Counted from the first letter of the stretch, positions 10,538 through 22,016 are shown. The stretch is 64,000 bases of DNA from Bimuria novae-zelandiae CBS 107.79 (GCA_010015655.1 ML976756.1:152246-216245), one strand, 5' to 3'. Numbers and translations are program-made. The notes: generated by a model from the sequence alone, not told the origin.

Positions 10538-13500
10538 GACGGCTGACGAAGATGCCCACGAAGACAGTGCTCTATCTGGGGCTACGGGTAGGGATTCGGA
10601 CCATGGCATACGCAACAATAAGGCACAGGTGACGACGATCGGAGAAAAAACCCTTCGGGTGGAGGGCACCTGGTAGACTTAATGTAGAAGCTCCCTGGGG
10701 TGTTCTCGGAGGGGAAGAGAACAGCTCGACATGGTGGCTATCGTGCCTGCAGAGATAGCACAGCGCGGGCTTCTTCCATCCAGTGAGGGTCGCAAGCCCT
10801 AGGAAGGGTCTGCAACGCTCGCCAATCCACGGACGAAGGTTTCCCGCCCGTATGCAGTGAGGTGCATTGGGCGCTTACACAGGGACGTTAAGAGGGTTGG
10901 AGGATGCCATTCGCTGCGGTGTTTCTGCGAAGCCGAACTAGACTGGCATGCCCATCCACTAATAGCGCCGATGAAGGCCTAGCGCGATGCAACGAAAGGC
11001 CCCACGCTGCGATGCTCGCTTCGGGAGGACAAACAGAAGGAGGCTCGAGCGGGTACCAGGCGCTGGCGAGGAGGAGTCGGGCCCCGGCTTCCGCCCTCTA
11101 GGCGGGCCCTGGCGCATCGCTGGCCATGCCGTGTTCGACTCTACACCGCAACGCTGAATGAAGTGTGACCGCCGGCCGTTTGCGCAGCAGGTTTCGGCCG
11201 TTGCGGTGGCGAGTACGCGGTGAAGCTCATAGATAGGGTTAACGTACCGAGATACCTGGGGAGACTTCAGGATTTACACGTTCACGGGATTTGGGCTGCA
11301 CCTGCATGGTGGCGGCTCGTGAGAGGAAGCGACGACGACGCGACGGGGAAGGCGCCAACTTCCACCTCCTACCACGCAACAGCGCTCGAGACTACTACAC
11401 CCGCACTCGCCAGCCACCCTGCACCTGTCGAATAGCGGAACATGCTGTATCGCCAGGATGCTCGGCAGCTCCACGCTGTCCGTCATCACTGCTTTTCGTC
11501 GTAGAACCCATATAAAACACCAGACCCGTCCGTGACTCATCTCGTCGGGCACCACAGCGCCTGCGTGACGTCGCTCTCCTCCGTCGCGTGCAAAGACACG
11601 CAGACCGCTTTTCCGGCTACCGCAATCTCTCCGCCTCAAGGGATGCTTGTGCGAGACCGACTGTTGCGAGCTCGCCATGCCACCGTCGTCTCACGGCGAG
11701 CCAACCATTGTGCACAACAGCGCCAACACTCTGCTCACATGACCGCAACTGTATGCGGGCGTGAGCTCTTTTGACCCTCGTGCTCCGTTGCTCCACCACC
11801 GACTCGTCGAGATGTGGGCACAAAAGGCGAATCAGGCCGTGTGCATGACCTCCAGCCCACGCACGCCAACCGTTAGCCGGCCATGTGCTTCGTAGACTGC
11901 AACCCTCGTGCCAAGGGCTGGTTGAACTTTGCAACTGTCCTACACCTGATGCTGCCCGCCCCAAAGACGGTCCGTTCGGGCCTCAACAATTCATTTCAAA
12001 AGTTGCCTAAGCTTGCAGAAGGCCTGCCAATCGCAAGAGCTGCGTGCAGTCACTTGGCCGTGCTGAATCATGTACAGACGGTTCAAGACGTCCTCACAGG
12101 TGCATCGATTCAAATTTGAACGTCATCTTCGTACAAGCAGCTCAATCGGATGGCCAGGAACCGGCTTCATCTCGAGTCGGCTGTCAGGCACGCTGCCTAT
12201 CACGCTTTGTACCGGATACCACGAATCCTAGTGTAAGATCCACGCTGTCAGGTGAGCTTCCATCCCGTCCAAGACCAAAGTACCTACTACTTGAGGTCCA
12301 TTCGCGGGGCGATCAAGTATTGACTACAGTACTCGGTAACCAATCGCGTGCTGTAGACGCTGTATGTTCCTTCGCACGGGAAAATAGTCCAGCCGTCGAC
12401 GACCTCAACCCAGCCAGGCTAATTATGGGACTTTTATCTGAGCTAATTAACCTGAACTGGCTATCGCGGTTGAAGGAAACAGACGCACGAAATCCAGCCG
12501 ACGTGGCCCCTGTAGTCAGGAACTTGGTTCATGCCTGACGAGCCCTACGATTGGACGGCTTGTGGGGTCAATCTAAAGCTTGTCATGCAAAATCCGACTC
12601 CATCGAATGTCTCGTACCACTCATGCTGCAATCCCGCGCAAACATGGCCATCTTGCCTTTGGACCCGTCGCTTGTCCATGTAGCATCCTGGTTGAACTGC
12701 GTCGCACGGTCTCCCGCTCGGAAGTCGGTCCTTCGACCGACCTCCCTTTTTGGACTCACTATGCGCACAGCTCGTCGTGAAAACGTTCACGGCAGATATC
12801 AAAGGCTTTGGGTCGACATTTACCGATGAGTTGTTGGACGCTTCCAATGACACGTATGAGGAGCGCACCATAGGAGGCTGCAACCCGTTGCACGTCTCCC
12901 ATGAGTTGCGAAGCACCGTAGCTGCGCGTGCGCAACAAGGCGAGCATGGCATCACGAGCGCTGTGCATCCTTCGGTGCCCACGTTGAAGCGGAGTTCTTG
13001 CCTGAGTCCCAGTGCAGTGGGTTCCAATTGCACACACATGCAACTTGAAAAAGCGTGCTTGGCAATATTGCAGCTTCGCGGATCAACGGGGGTCAGAGCG
13101 AAGCAACGTCCTCGGGCCGGCCAGTTATCGCATCCGCTGCGAGTGATCGATCTACTTTCGGAAGCACTGTTCAATTGTGCCGGGGTGGTTGGGGTCAAGA
13201 GGGGGCCAAGTGTGAGAGTCCCGGTAAGCAGCCTTTTGCGGATATGCCCAAAACAGGTCATTTAGTGCTAAAATCGTCATGCGGGGGCTGCTAGCCTCGA
13301 TATGGCACCCTGCAGCGCGCACAGAGCTTGGGGAGGTCTGAGCTGGCGGGTAAAATGAGGCAAAAATAGCTGTAAATACCAACAGATGCCCAAAATGCTC
13401 ACCTCAATCTGCAGGTAGCGATCATTCGTCCAATCATCTATCCACCTCCCCATACCGCATGTCGTCCACCCTCTCGTCCCGTTGGAGGATCTATTTGACC

Positions 13501-13785
13501 ATTGACCAGGTCCAAGAATAGATTCGGTTGATTTTGCTATCATTGTGCCATTTGTGGTACTCTTATGGTACATAACCTCCATCGTTCTTCGCCTGAACAA
13601 GTAGTCGTCCATAATTTGCTCCCGCTCCTCTCACTTCGAAGCTGGCTTCGAAATACCAATCTTTAATTACGAGCAACCCTGGTCGAGCTTTGGTAGCCTG
13701 TCCCTTACGATCCCTCCCGTCGTGTCCCGTCGTGCGCCGCGTTAGTCCTTATTGCTGCATTGTTTACTAGCCTTTCATAACCCAC
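10538..13785. other. Long intergenic region between divergent genes
   Basis: About 3.2 kb of balanced GC content lies between the divergently transcribed SAM-PH and Zn2Cys6 genes and should contain both promoters. Open frames up to 238 codons occur (12545-13261 minus, 12044-12538 plus, 12750-13265 plus), but they overlap each other, have no recognisable domain and lack convincing intron signals. I could not support a gene. A decayed gene or a long 5' leader of the regulator is possible. Confidence 0.5.
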
Positions 13786-15897
13786 TTGACTGGACCCGAA
13801 GTACATGAGCCGCCCATGTCCTCCTCCTCAGCGCCATCGTCCGCTGCCAAACAGACTGCAAGCATGGTCGGAACTGCAAATGCTGCTGCCCTCGCAGCCA
13901 AACAAGCCGCTGCAAAGATGCACCGTCGCTCGCGGTCAGGTAAGTCCCACTTGCAGGGATCCCCGCGCTTCGCATTTGCTAACGGCAACTCCGCAGGATG
14001 CTTCATATGCCGCTTGCGAAGAAAGAAGTGCGACGAAGGGAAGCCCTCGTGTCGCGCGTGTAAGCACCTTGGATTGAAATGCGAGTACAAGAGACCAGAG
14101 TGGTGGAACAGTACCGACAAAAGGAAAGCTGAAAAGGAGCGCATCAAGAACATCATCAAACGCACGAAGCTCCAAGAGAAGAGCCAACAGGGTGTCGCAA
14201 TGAGTGCGACAACACCGCCTGGCCTATGTCACTCCCTGCCGACCTCTGATACTTATTCGGATGGGCTCGGTTGCACGCGTGCGCCATCAGTCGATTCACA
14301 AAATTCCCTGGATTACAACTTTAATGCGGTCACTACGCCTGGTCTTTACGACTCTCTATCCATGCCGCCGCCCATGTTCGTGCCTTCATTCCATCATCCG
14401 GGACAATTCGCCCCCTACGAGGTCGATATTAAAACTGAAAGTCAGCTTTTCATCGACGACATCCCGACCCGACGAGACTCCACAATCTCAACCTTCAGCA
14501 CGTACCAAACACCTCCTGTTACCGGCCACCCTTTCCCTACCGAGAATTGGATACAGCAAGACTATTTCGAAAGCCGGCGAGAGTCTTTCGCAGAAGAGCC
14601 CCTAGACTTCCAAGTCTTCGACTTTCCTCATGCATCTTTTAGTCCTGCGCATCAAGCCATGATCCCCGTCGACGAATGCGACCAGTACCTCCTCAACCAC
14701 TTTATTGAAAACGTTGTACGACTTGTTTTCCCAATCCTGGAAGTGAATCAACACGGCTCGGCACGGTCCGACATTATACTCCCGGCTTTGGCCACCAACA
14801 AGACCTACCTTCACAGCTGTTTGAGCGTTGCTGCCGAGCATCTCAAAGCTACCGAGCGGATACAGGGTGAACAAATCGACCGGGACATCATGAACCATCG
14901 CTACGAGGCCATCAAAGAGCTCTGTGAGGCATTCCAGCGCGACACCGACCATGCGCAGACCCTCGAGGCAACACTGGGTATGATCCTTTTCCAGTGTTCT
15001 GTTGGTCGCGGAGACGACATGCTTCAAGTACCACGCGAACCACAGGACGGGCTCACAGACGTCGCATGGCACGCGCACTTTCTGGCTACGACTCAGTTGG
15101 CCCAAAGACTTGATCTCCCGGCACAACTGGTCGCCCTGAATGGGCAGCCTCACGCACAGCCACCATTCAACATGACTTTAACGGCATGGATCGACATCCT
15201 CGGTGCGACGATGCTCGGCAGAACTCCCGTGTTCGCGGACACGTACCGAGAGAAACTGATCGCAAATTCGCCATCCGGCCTCGCAGAACTCATGGGATGT
15301 GAAGATAGGATCATGTACTTGATCTCTGAAATCGCATGCCTTGAGGCATTAAAGATGGACAACATGGACGAGGTGCAACTCTGCGCGCACATCAAGCATG
15401 TCGGTGACCAGATCAGCCTTTCCGAGCCTCCACCAGGGACTATTAGGAATCCATACTCTTCGACTGGCGCGATCCGACCGAAGCAGCTAAGCACGAACTT
15501 GACAGCGGTATTCCGTCTAGCCGCTCGCATCTATCTTTGCAGCTTGGTTCCCAACTTCGACCGCACCCAAGGAAGCGTGATAGCTAACATGGTGAACGCG
15601 CTGAGTGATACGATGGAGTATGTCCCTGCCGGCCCTGATGGTTTCGACAACTCGCTGGTGTGGCCGCTACTCATTGCCGGATCCGTGTCGCTACCCAACT
15701 CACCATTCCGGACCATGTTCTCTGAACGAGCTAATCGGCTAGGCGAGGCGTCGAAGTTTGGTTCGTTCGGTAGAATGAAGCAGCTTCTCCAGCAAGTATG
15801 GCACGTTAACGACAATGCCCTCGCGAATGGCGACAAACAATGTGTCCACTGGCGGGACACGATGCGACAAAGGGGTTGGGATTTTTTGTTGATCTAA
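13786..15897 (+). CDS. Zn2Cys6 fungal transcription factor (Fungal_trans_2 type)
   Basis: A Gal4-type binuclear zinc cluster begins directly after the first intron: CFICRLRRKKC followed by CRACKHLGLKC gives the pattern C-x2-C-x6-C-x6-C-x2-C-x6-C, with a basic tail. The remaining roughly 600 residues resemble the C-terminal regulatory region of the Acr-2/Uga3/Moc3-like group. These are nuclear regulators; the target genes cannot be read from sequence. The intron at 13940-13996 has a textbook GTAAGT donor, TGCTAAC branch site and CAG acceptor, and is 57 nt without a stop, so the unspliced frame also stays open. Spliced, the protein is about 684 aa. Start: first in-frame ATG; ATG 13816 is an alternative. 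The divergent neighbour is the SAM-PH gene, 3.2 kb away. Confidence 0.88.
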   Translation: MTGPEVHEPPMSSSSAPSSAAKQTASMVGTANAAALAAKQAAAKMHRRSRSGKSHLQGSPRFAFANGNSAGCFICRLRRKKCDEGKPSCRACKHLGLKCEYKRPEWWNSTDKRKAEKERIKNIIKRTKLQEKSQQGVAMSATTPPGLCHSLPTSDTYSDGLGCTRAPSVDSQNSLDYNFNAVTTPGLYDSLSMPPPMFVPSFHHPGQFAPYEVDIKTESQLFIDDIPTRRDSTISTFSTYQTPPVTGHPFPTENWIQQDYFESRRESFAEEPLDFQVFDFPHASFSPAHQAMIPVDECDQYLLNHFIENVVRLVFPILEVNQHGSARSDIILPALATNKTYLHSCLSVAAEHLKATERIQGEQIDRDIMNHRYEAIKELCEAFQRDTDHAQTLEATLGMILFQCSVGRGDDMLQVPREPQDGLTDVAWHAHFLATTQLAQRLDLPAQLVALNGQPHAQPPFNMTLTAWIDILGATMLGRTPVFADTYREKLIANSPSGLAELMGCEDRIMYLISEIACLEALKMDNMDEVQLCAHIKHVGDQISLSEPPPGTIRNPYSSTGAIRPKQLSTNLTAVFRLAARIYLCSLVPNFDRTQGSVIANMVNALSDTMEYVPAGPDGFDNSLVWPLLIAGSVSLPNSPFRTMFSERANRLGEASKFGSFGRMKQLLQQVWHVNDNALANGDKQCVHWRDTMRQRGWDFLLI

Positions 15898-16713
15898 AGA
15901 TCCTGATCCTGCTGCTGGACAGCAGCATCCTCGTTTGTACGACCAACCCCCCCGCATTCATTCTCTTCTCATTGCGAACGCTTTGCGCCTGAAGTCTTGG
16001 GGCCAACGTGGAAGCGTATCGCCTCTTCTTTGCATATAATTACCTTAGCCACGCTTTATACCCATATTGTAATTTTTCAGGACGGACGGATTTTTGAGGG
16101 GGTTAACATCGCGTTATGGAGCAGGTGGCACAAGGGACCGCATGTTCCTACGGCGTTGGATATCCTTATGGTTGATGATATTTACGGCTGACTGAGTGCG
16201 CTGCAAAATGGCAGGCAATTTGGTCTGGGAAAGGACAGGGGAAGGCGCGCAGGAGCTAGTGCAGCTTTTGCGCCTACAACGTGTATCATACCTACAGAAG
16301 GGGGTCGTGCAGAGGCCCCGCATACAGCAGTGAATTGAAAATCTTGCAAAACGTACAGTATCGTCCAAGTGTCGCTTCGGCGGCTTCGCCATCCTGGAGC
16401 CGTCTGATTGGTTGCGACAATGCGCTCCATCAGTGGCGTCTCCGCAGCTAAATATAGTGCAGACGACATTGAACGCTGCGCTGCACCTCTCAGGGAGATA
16501 GTTGCGCGTGCGGCACATGCTCAGACGCTTTAGAAACGCGGAGATCGTGCCTTTGTGCAGATATACTCGAGGTCACCTGACCGTCTCGTATCGTTGGCGG
16601 CGAATTCTCGTGTTCATTAACATAGCACTTTAAAGGGATCCGGCCCCCACCGTGTATACAACAACGCTCGTCCGTAACGCGCTTCCGCCGAACATTTCGT
16701 ACCCGCCGCACAC
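15898..16713. other. Intergenic region upstream of hypothetical gene
   Basis: About 800 bp that should include the 3' end of the zinc-cluster gene and the promoter of the next gene. Only short overlapping open frames occur and no element was recognised. Confidence 0.5.
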
Positions 16714-17868
16714 ATGTCGACTTCGGCCGCGTACCCACCGTTTCCTGCTGTGGACACGACGACACGTGCGGGCACGTTGCCGGACGAGGTGGAGTCACCC
16801 AGCATCTCGAGCACCAACGCCCTCGCCCGCTTTGAGTTCGAGGCCGGCCATGGCAGGGAAGGTACCAAGATCCTGATGGTGGAGTGGGAGGACGACGACA
16901 CAACACGCGGCATCCGCGGCGAGTGGCACATCTCGTGGGAGGGCAAGGGCAAGACGACGGTGCTGCCGGCCGAGGACCAGCCCAGCAACGACGTGAACCG
17001 CATCTACTTCATGCTGGCGCCCGGCGTTGGTGTGCCCTCGAGCGTGACGTTGACACATCGGCCGCAGGACGTCGACAAGAAACAGGTGGTGTGGCACACG
17101 AACCCGCTGCCCGCCATATTCCCGCCCGAGCTGGGTGCTTCGGCGCGTGCGACGGGGCGGAAGGGCATCCTACACACCATCTGGGCAAAGAAGCGGCTGC
17201 AGGTGCTACAGAGGGAAATCGAGACGGAGTCGCAGAGCAATGTTGAGGGCATCGGCTTCCTGATGGCGGTACAAGAGAAGGAGTGGATCGAGCAGACCTT
17301 CGGCATCAGCGCGAAGCCTGCGGGCCTCAGCATCCAGCTCTCCGAGCCCACGGTGGCACCGCTGGGGCCCGCGAGTCCTCGCTCGCCCGGCGGCGGCCGC
17401 CTGATGGAGAAGCTGCGCGGGCTCAAGCTAGGCACGAGCGAGAAAGATCTTTCGGCGAAGACAGAGACCGGCGACGCGCCCTTTGCAAACCCTCTGTCGC
17501 CCGAGTCGTCAGACGTGGCCGTGTCGTCGTTTGCTGCATTCAAGGGCAACAACCCCGCGACCCTCGCCGCGAAACCCCCGCAGCAGCCCGCTCGGAAGGT
17601 CGCTGCACGCATCGAGCCGCCCGCCATGGTCGCGCAGCAGCAGCCGCGGGCGCAGCAGCACGCGGGCATGGCGTCGCTGAACGCCTTTGCCGCACCCGAC
17701 TTGCCGGCGTTCCAGTCCCGCGGTGCGCCCTCGGCGGAGGACGACGAGCACGACGACGGGCTGTTTGCGCTGCCCATCAGCCCGCGCAGCCCGGACATGG
17801 GCAAGAGCCCATTCTCGTTTGCAGGCAGTGAGACGGCAAAGTACGTTGGGGAAGAGCGGGCGCTATAG
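16714..17868 (+). CDS. Conserved-looking fungal protein of unknown function
   Basis: A single uninterrupted frame of 384 codons. Residues 1-175 look folded, with mixed hydrophobic segments (ARFEFEAGHGREGTKILMVEWED; WHISWEGKGKTTVLPAED; VNRIYFMLAPGVGVPSSVTLTH) that suggest a beta-rich domain. Residues about 200-384 are disordered and rich in Ser, Pro, Ala and Gln, with SPRSP and SPRSPD motifs that could be proline-directed kinase sites. There is no signal peptide and no membrane segment. I do not recognise the family; the composition and codon use match neighbouring real genes. The start is the first ATG of the frame. Confidence 0.75.
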   Translation: MSTSAAYPPFPAVDTTTRAGTLPDEVESPSISSTNALARFEFEAGHGREGTKILMVEWEDDDTTRGIRGEWHISWEGKGKTTVLPAEDQPSNDVNRIYFMLAPGVGVPSSVTLTHRPQDVDKKQVVWHTNPLPAIFPPELGASARATGRKGILHTIWAKKRLQVLQREIETESQSNVEGIGFLMAVQEKEWIEQTFGISAKPAGLSIQLSEPTVAPLGPASPRSPGGGRLMEKLRGLKLGTSEKDLSAKTETGDAPFANPLSPESSDVAVSSFAAFKGNNPATLAAKPPQQPARKVAARIEPPAMVAQQQPRAQQHAGMASLNAFAAPDLPAFQSRGAPSAEDDEHDDGLFALPISPRSPDMGKSPFSFAGSETAKYVGEERAL

Positions 17869-18219
17869 TGAAGAATGGGTGCAGGGAGGGCAAAGGGAGT
17901 TTTGGGCGACTGTTGCTTTGGCTGGGAGGGCTTCTGTGTGGGCTTTGATGATACCTAGAGCATATAGTGATGGCGGGAATACGTCGTGTATGACGACGAC
18001 AGAACAGCTTCGGCGCCACAGAGAGTTTAGGGGTATGGATTTAGTGCTGTTTTCTCGTGCACCTACAGATTGAGTGTCACGTGCGGCGCGGGATCCCGGT
18101 CCCCGATGTTCAACCACTAGTGCCCGTCTCTCTCTCTCTCTCTCTCTCGCTGCCTCTCACCAGGTCGACTTGACCACCACGTAACAGCTTTTGTGACGCA
18201 GCACAACCCAAGACTCGCC
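17869..18219. other. Promoter region of Prp39 gene with CT tract
   Basis: 350 bp between two co-directional genes. A (CT)n run of about 22 bp lies at about 18127-18150, some 70 bp ahead of the Prp39 start codon; pyrimidine tracts in this position are common in fungal housekeeping promoters. Confidence 0.5.
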
Positions 18220-20351
18220 ATGTTTGTTAACGGGCGCGGCAGCATCGCGCAGGTGCACTACACGGGCGACGAAGCCGCAGCCGAAATCAAGAAGCTGCTC
18301 GACGCAGTAGTATGTGCCCCCCTGCGACCCTCTTTCCCCATGTTCGCGCTGACACACACCAGGTCGAGAATGAGGACGAATTCGAGCGTTGGGAAGCCCT
18401 GGTTACGCGCGCCACCGAACTCGAAGGCGGCGTCACGCGCAACTCGAGCCCATCGTCAATCGAACTCGTGCGCAACACCTTTAACTGCTTCCTCGCCAAG
18501 TTCCCGCTCTTCTTTGGCTACTGGAAGAAATATGCCGACCTTGAATTTGCCATAGGCGGCACCGAGACAGCCGAGATGGTGAGTGCCCTTCGTGGGCGCA
18601 CTGCACGGCGCGCGTGCTGACAAGTCGGCAGGTATACGAGCGCGGCATCTCGTGCGTCCCCAGCTCCGTAGACTTGTGGGCGCACTACTGTGCCTTCAAG
18701 ATGGACACGAGCCATGACAACGACATCATCCGAGAGTAAGTCCAGCTTCCTTCCTTGAATCGGGAACTCAACAGCACCCGCAGCCGACGACAGATTAGCT
18801 GCTGTTTCGCCTCATGAGCGCTCAGCGGCCCAGGCGCCAACTTGCGCGCCCTGAATTGCGCCGTTCTCTGCCCATTGCCCCCTCTCACTTGAGCACGCCA
18901 AACCACGAGATGTTGTCCACACCGGAAGGGTTGTTTTGGTCATGTCAACAAGACGTCGCGTTTCTCTACTGCAAGCTTCCCCTGCCCCCTGCTCCCACCC
19001 CGACTTTTGCGTTTACTTGACTAACCACGGCTGACTCTCCAGTCTGTTCGAACGCGGAGCTCACTTCGTTGGCCTGGACTTCCAGGGCCATCCCTTCTGG
19101 GACAAATATATTGAGTTCGAAGAGAGGAACAATGAAACGGCCAGGGTCGCCCAGCTCTATCGCCGCGCATCGCAAATACCCATGTACCAATTCGCCCGAT
19201 ACTACGAGAAGTTCCGCGCCCTGATCGTCAGCAACCTGCCGGTAGAAGACATCGCAGAGCCCGAGACCCTGGAGACCCTGCGAGCGGCTGTCGCTGCAGA
19301 GAATCAAGGCTTTGAGCGATCGACGCTGGAGCTGGACCGGCAATTGCGCGCCAAACTCGACCAGTGGCACTACGAGGGATACAACCGCACTCAAGCAGAC
19401 GTTTCGTCGCGTTGGCCGTTCGAGGAGAAGATTGAGCGGGGTTACTTCCATGTCACCGATCTCAAAGACACTGAACTTGAGAACTGGCGCAAGTACCTCG
19501 ATTTTGAAGAGGCCCAGGGTGACTTTCAGCGCACGTGCTTCTTGTATGAGCGGTGTCTGGTTGCTTGTGCCTTGTATGAGGAGTTCTGGCTACGCTATGC
19601 GCGTTGGATGTTCTCCCAAGAGAATAGGGAGGAAGACTGCCGACAGATCTACATCCGAGCCAGCTGCATTTACGTCCCCATCTCGCAACCCACTGTACGC
19701 CTGAACTGGGCTCGTTTCGAGGAAAAGCTCGGCAGAACATCTCTCGCCCACGACATTCACGAGGCTATCTTGGACCAGAATCCAGATCACGTGGAGACCA
19801 TCATTTCCCTAGCTGGTGTAGATCGTCGTCACGAAGGGGCTGATGCTGCCGTCAACACTCTCGAAAAGTACATTGGTCAGCGTAATGCGCATGTAGGTGG
19901 AGTATTGGCAGCTGAACAAGCACGCATCTTGTGGCAGTCCAAGCGCGCCCCTGAAGAAGCTCGTCGACTGTTCATGGCGAAATCAGACAAGTTCCTTGAG
20001 TCGAAGGATTTTTGGCTCAAGTACATGGATTTTGAGATTACGCAGTCGTCGGACGACGAAGAGGAAGCCCACAAACGCGTCAAGGACATACATGAAACCA
20101 TTCGAACCAAAGGCCGCTTCTCTGAAGATGCGTCGAAGGCTTTATCACATCACTACATGGAGTATCTCATGGATCATGGAGGCAAGGACGCCGCGGACGA
20201 GTTCATGAAGCTCGACCGAGAGGTAAACGGGTACGTATCGTCCAAGAACATCGAATTGCCTCACTCGAAACCTTCCGCGAAGAAGCGGAAGAACAAGAAC
20301 AAGAACGCAATAGCGGCATCACAAGGGGCGGCGGCAGCAGCGACGGCGTGA
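18220..20351 (+). CDS. PRP39: Pre-mRNA-processing factor 39 (U1 snRNP component)
   Basis: Built from HAT (half-a-TPR) helical repeats with the characteristic spaced aromatic residues: W-ALVTRATELEG, FPLFFGYWKKYADLE, VDLWAHYCAFK, HPFWDKYIEFEERN, NWRKYLDFEEAQGDF, FWLRYARWM, VRLNWARFEEKLG, FWLKYMDFEI. It ends in a lysine-rich tail (SAKKRKNKNKN). Prp39 is a U1 snRNP protein that helps commit 5' splice sites in the nucleus. Four exons: 18220-18309, 18363-18578, 18632-18735 and 19043-20351, about 572 aa. Introns 1 and 2 are 53 nt each; intron 3 (18736-19042) is unusually long at 307 nt, with GTAAGT and GGCTGACTCTCCAG ends. The start is the first in-frame ATG; a further upstream exon cannot be excluded. 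Confidence 0.9.
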
Positions 20352-20989
20352 CCTCCTCTCGGTGTCGGATGTGCAAGTCCGGGCCCCTAATAGCGTTTTA
20401 CCTACTTACCTGTATGCGATTACTGTGCCGCAATTCTACGCACCTCAATGTCTTTAGTTATTCCTCTGCTCTGCACGATAGAGAGTAAATGTAAACAACC
20501 TGTTCTCATTCCCACACACCTGCTACCGTACATGTTTTGTCTCCAGTCGTGGTCTGAAAGAAGAGGCTATATGCAAGCAATCTTTACAAGCACAAAGAGC
20601 GTTCGTGTCAGTACTGTCTCCTAGGAAGCCTAGCGTGGCCACGGTGAACGGATCTCTAGGTGGTCTTCTACAAGAGAAGGCTCTTCCGCTCTAGACACCC
20701 GAACCTCCTAGGAGACTGTAGATAATCGGCGGTGTGCTTCTCTCACATCTAGGTCAATTGAACGCCAAGGCGGCTTTACAGAGATGCCTTTTGGATTGGT
20801 TCTTCTCCACACACAGGTCCATTTGTACGAGTTACGTGATTACGGGCACGCTGAGATTTCGGCTCTAACGATACTTGAGTGTCCTTGTCCGATGTACCGC
20901 CGCAATTATCAACAGGTGTGAAAGTATAACCGAGAGCAGGCAAAGGATTGTGCTGCCAAACCAGAACAGGAAGGTGGGATCCAAGCACC
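20352..20989. other. Intergenic region downstream of PRP39
   Basis: About 640 bp without a gene. A small inverted repeat, GTCTCCTAGGA at 20616-20626 and its complement at 20706-20716, could form a hairpin or be a tiny repeat remnant. Nothing else was seen. Confidence 0.5.
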
Positions 20990-20997
20990 GGTGCGAG
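20990..20997. repeat. 8-bp target site duplication, left copy
   Basis: GGTGCGAG directly left of the hAT remnant; the same 8 bases follow its right end at 21555-21562. Confidence 0.85.
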
Positions 20998-21554
20998 TAG
21001 GGATGTTGGATTACCGTAATTTTCTAGCCATCCCGGTATTACCGTAATGTATAATTACGGTAATTACTGGTATTTTGGTACAATCTTGGCACGGTGAATT
21101 GAGCCAATCGGTGCCTTTCTCGGTCTAATTATCACATGTAGAACCAGATGCAATTGAATCTATGTATGCTGGGTATCTTCTAGATCTTTGGGACGCTCTT
21201 CATGTACTTGTTCGGCCGGGTAATCGAGCAATTGGCCATCATCTTCATGCTCGTCGGCGTCAACTTTTTCGGGCACTTCTGACAGGTCGAAAAACCGGGC
21301 ATCCTTAGCCGTAATTAAGTTGCGAATGCGCAGGTTATAATAACAAAACACTGGCTTTTCGACCCAGGCATTGACGAGACGATTGCGTACTTTATTATAG
21401 AGAAATCCATGCTCCCTCCTACGTTTAGCTGCTCCCGTCGAAGTCATTTTCCCGGCAGCAATTACCCGCCTTGGCATTACGAGCCATCGATTTCTGTAAT
21501 TACCGTAACGCCTTACCGTAATACCGTAATCGGTAACGGTACGCGGCATCCCTA
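20998..21554 (-). mobile_element. Internally deleted hAT transposon (557 bp)
   Basis: The ends read TAGGGATG on both sides in inverted orientation and are flanked by the perfect 8-bp duplication GGTGCGAG, the target-duplication length of hAT elements. Inside the ends, several copies of TTACCGTAAT or ATTACGGTAA occur (about 21011-21075 and 21494-21535). Such subterminal repeats are typical transposase-binding sites in hAT elements. The centre keeps only the C-terminal part of a transposase on the minus strand. The copy cannot move by itself. The perfect duplication and open frame suggest it is not very old. Confidence 0.85.
21160..21500 (-). pseudogene. hAT transposase C-terminal fragment
   Basis: An open frame inside the 557-bp hAT element contains KVRNRLVNAWVEKPVFCYYN-type sequence followed by LRIRN and an acidic tail. 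This resembles the end of the dimerisation region of hAT transposases, where 'NRL...VEKLVF...NLR' is common. The DDE core and BED finger are missing. The frame runs on to 21579, beyond the element end, by chance. Confidence 0.6.
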
Positions 21555-21562
21555 GGTGCGAG
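21555..21562. repeat. 8-bp target site duplication, right copy
   Basis: GGTGCGAG directly right of the hAT remnant, identical to 20990-20997. Confidence 0.85.
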
Positions 21563-22016
21563 TAACTGATAAACACCACGCTAGCCTCGATTGCTTATCT
21601 CCCCTCTACGCCCTCTTGTGGTGTCCTGATAATAGTCCTGCAGCTCGACTGCAATCCATCCACCAAGAAACAAAGAAACACGGGGCGAAGAAAGCCAACT
21701 ATTATCACATGCACCTCCAACGCCGCTATTGTAGCAATCGCATATTTGTCATGTCCCTGCATACACAGACGCACCATCGGCATCTCCCGCGATGATGCCA
21801 TTGTAGCCACATTTTTGCCGTTAACCATAGCTTCCAAGCTTCCCGAATTCGTACCCTGCAATTGCATGTGCACTCCGAGTGCGGCCGATTATCAGCGCGT
21901 TTGTATTACGCGATAGGGACCCGACCGTGCCTTAGGTCGCGGAATGTTGGGAGATTATGGATTTTTTTGTCGACTGGTTGCTGTCCTTCCCTCCGTTCCA
22001 CACATTCGCTCCCATT
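21563..22016. other. Promoter region of gamma-glutamyltransferase gene
   Basis: About 450 bp between the hAT remnant and the next gene, with no supported frame. It should include the promoter of the gamma-glutamyltransferase gene. Confidence 0.45.

Noticed and set aside
16795..17804. Long minus-strand frames (up to 266 codons) opposite the hypothetical gene
   Set aside because: GC-rich codon usage of the plus-strand gene creates open antisense frames; the plus frame has the plausible composition and start.
20616..20716. Small inverted repeat as a transposon
   Set aside because: Only about 11-15 bp per arm match, with no target duplication; it may be chance or a minor hairpin.
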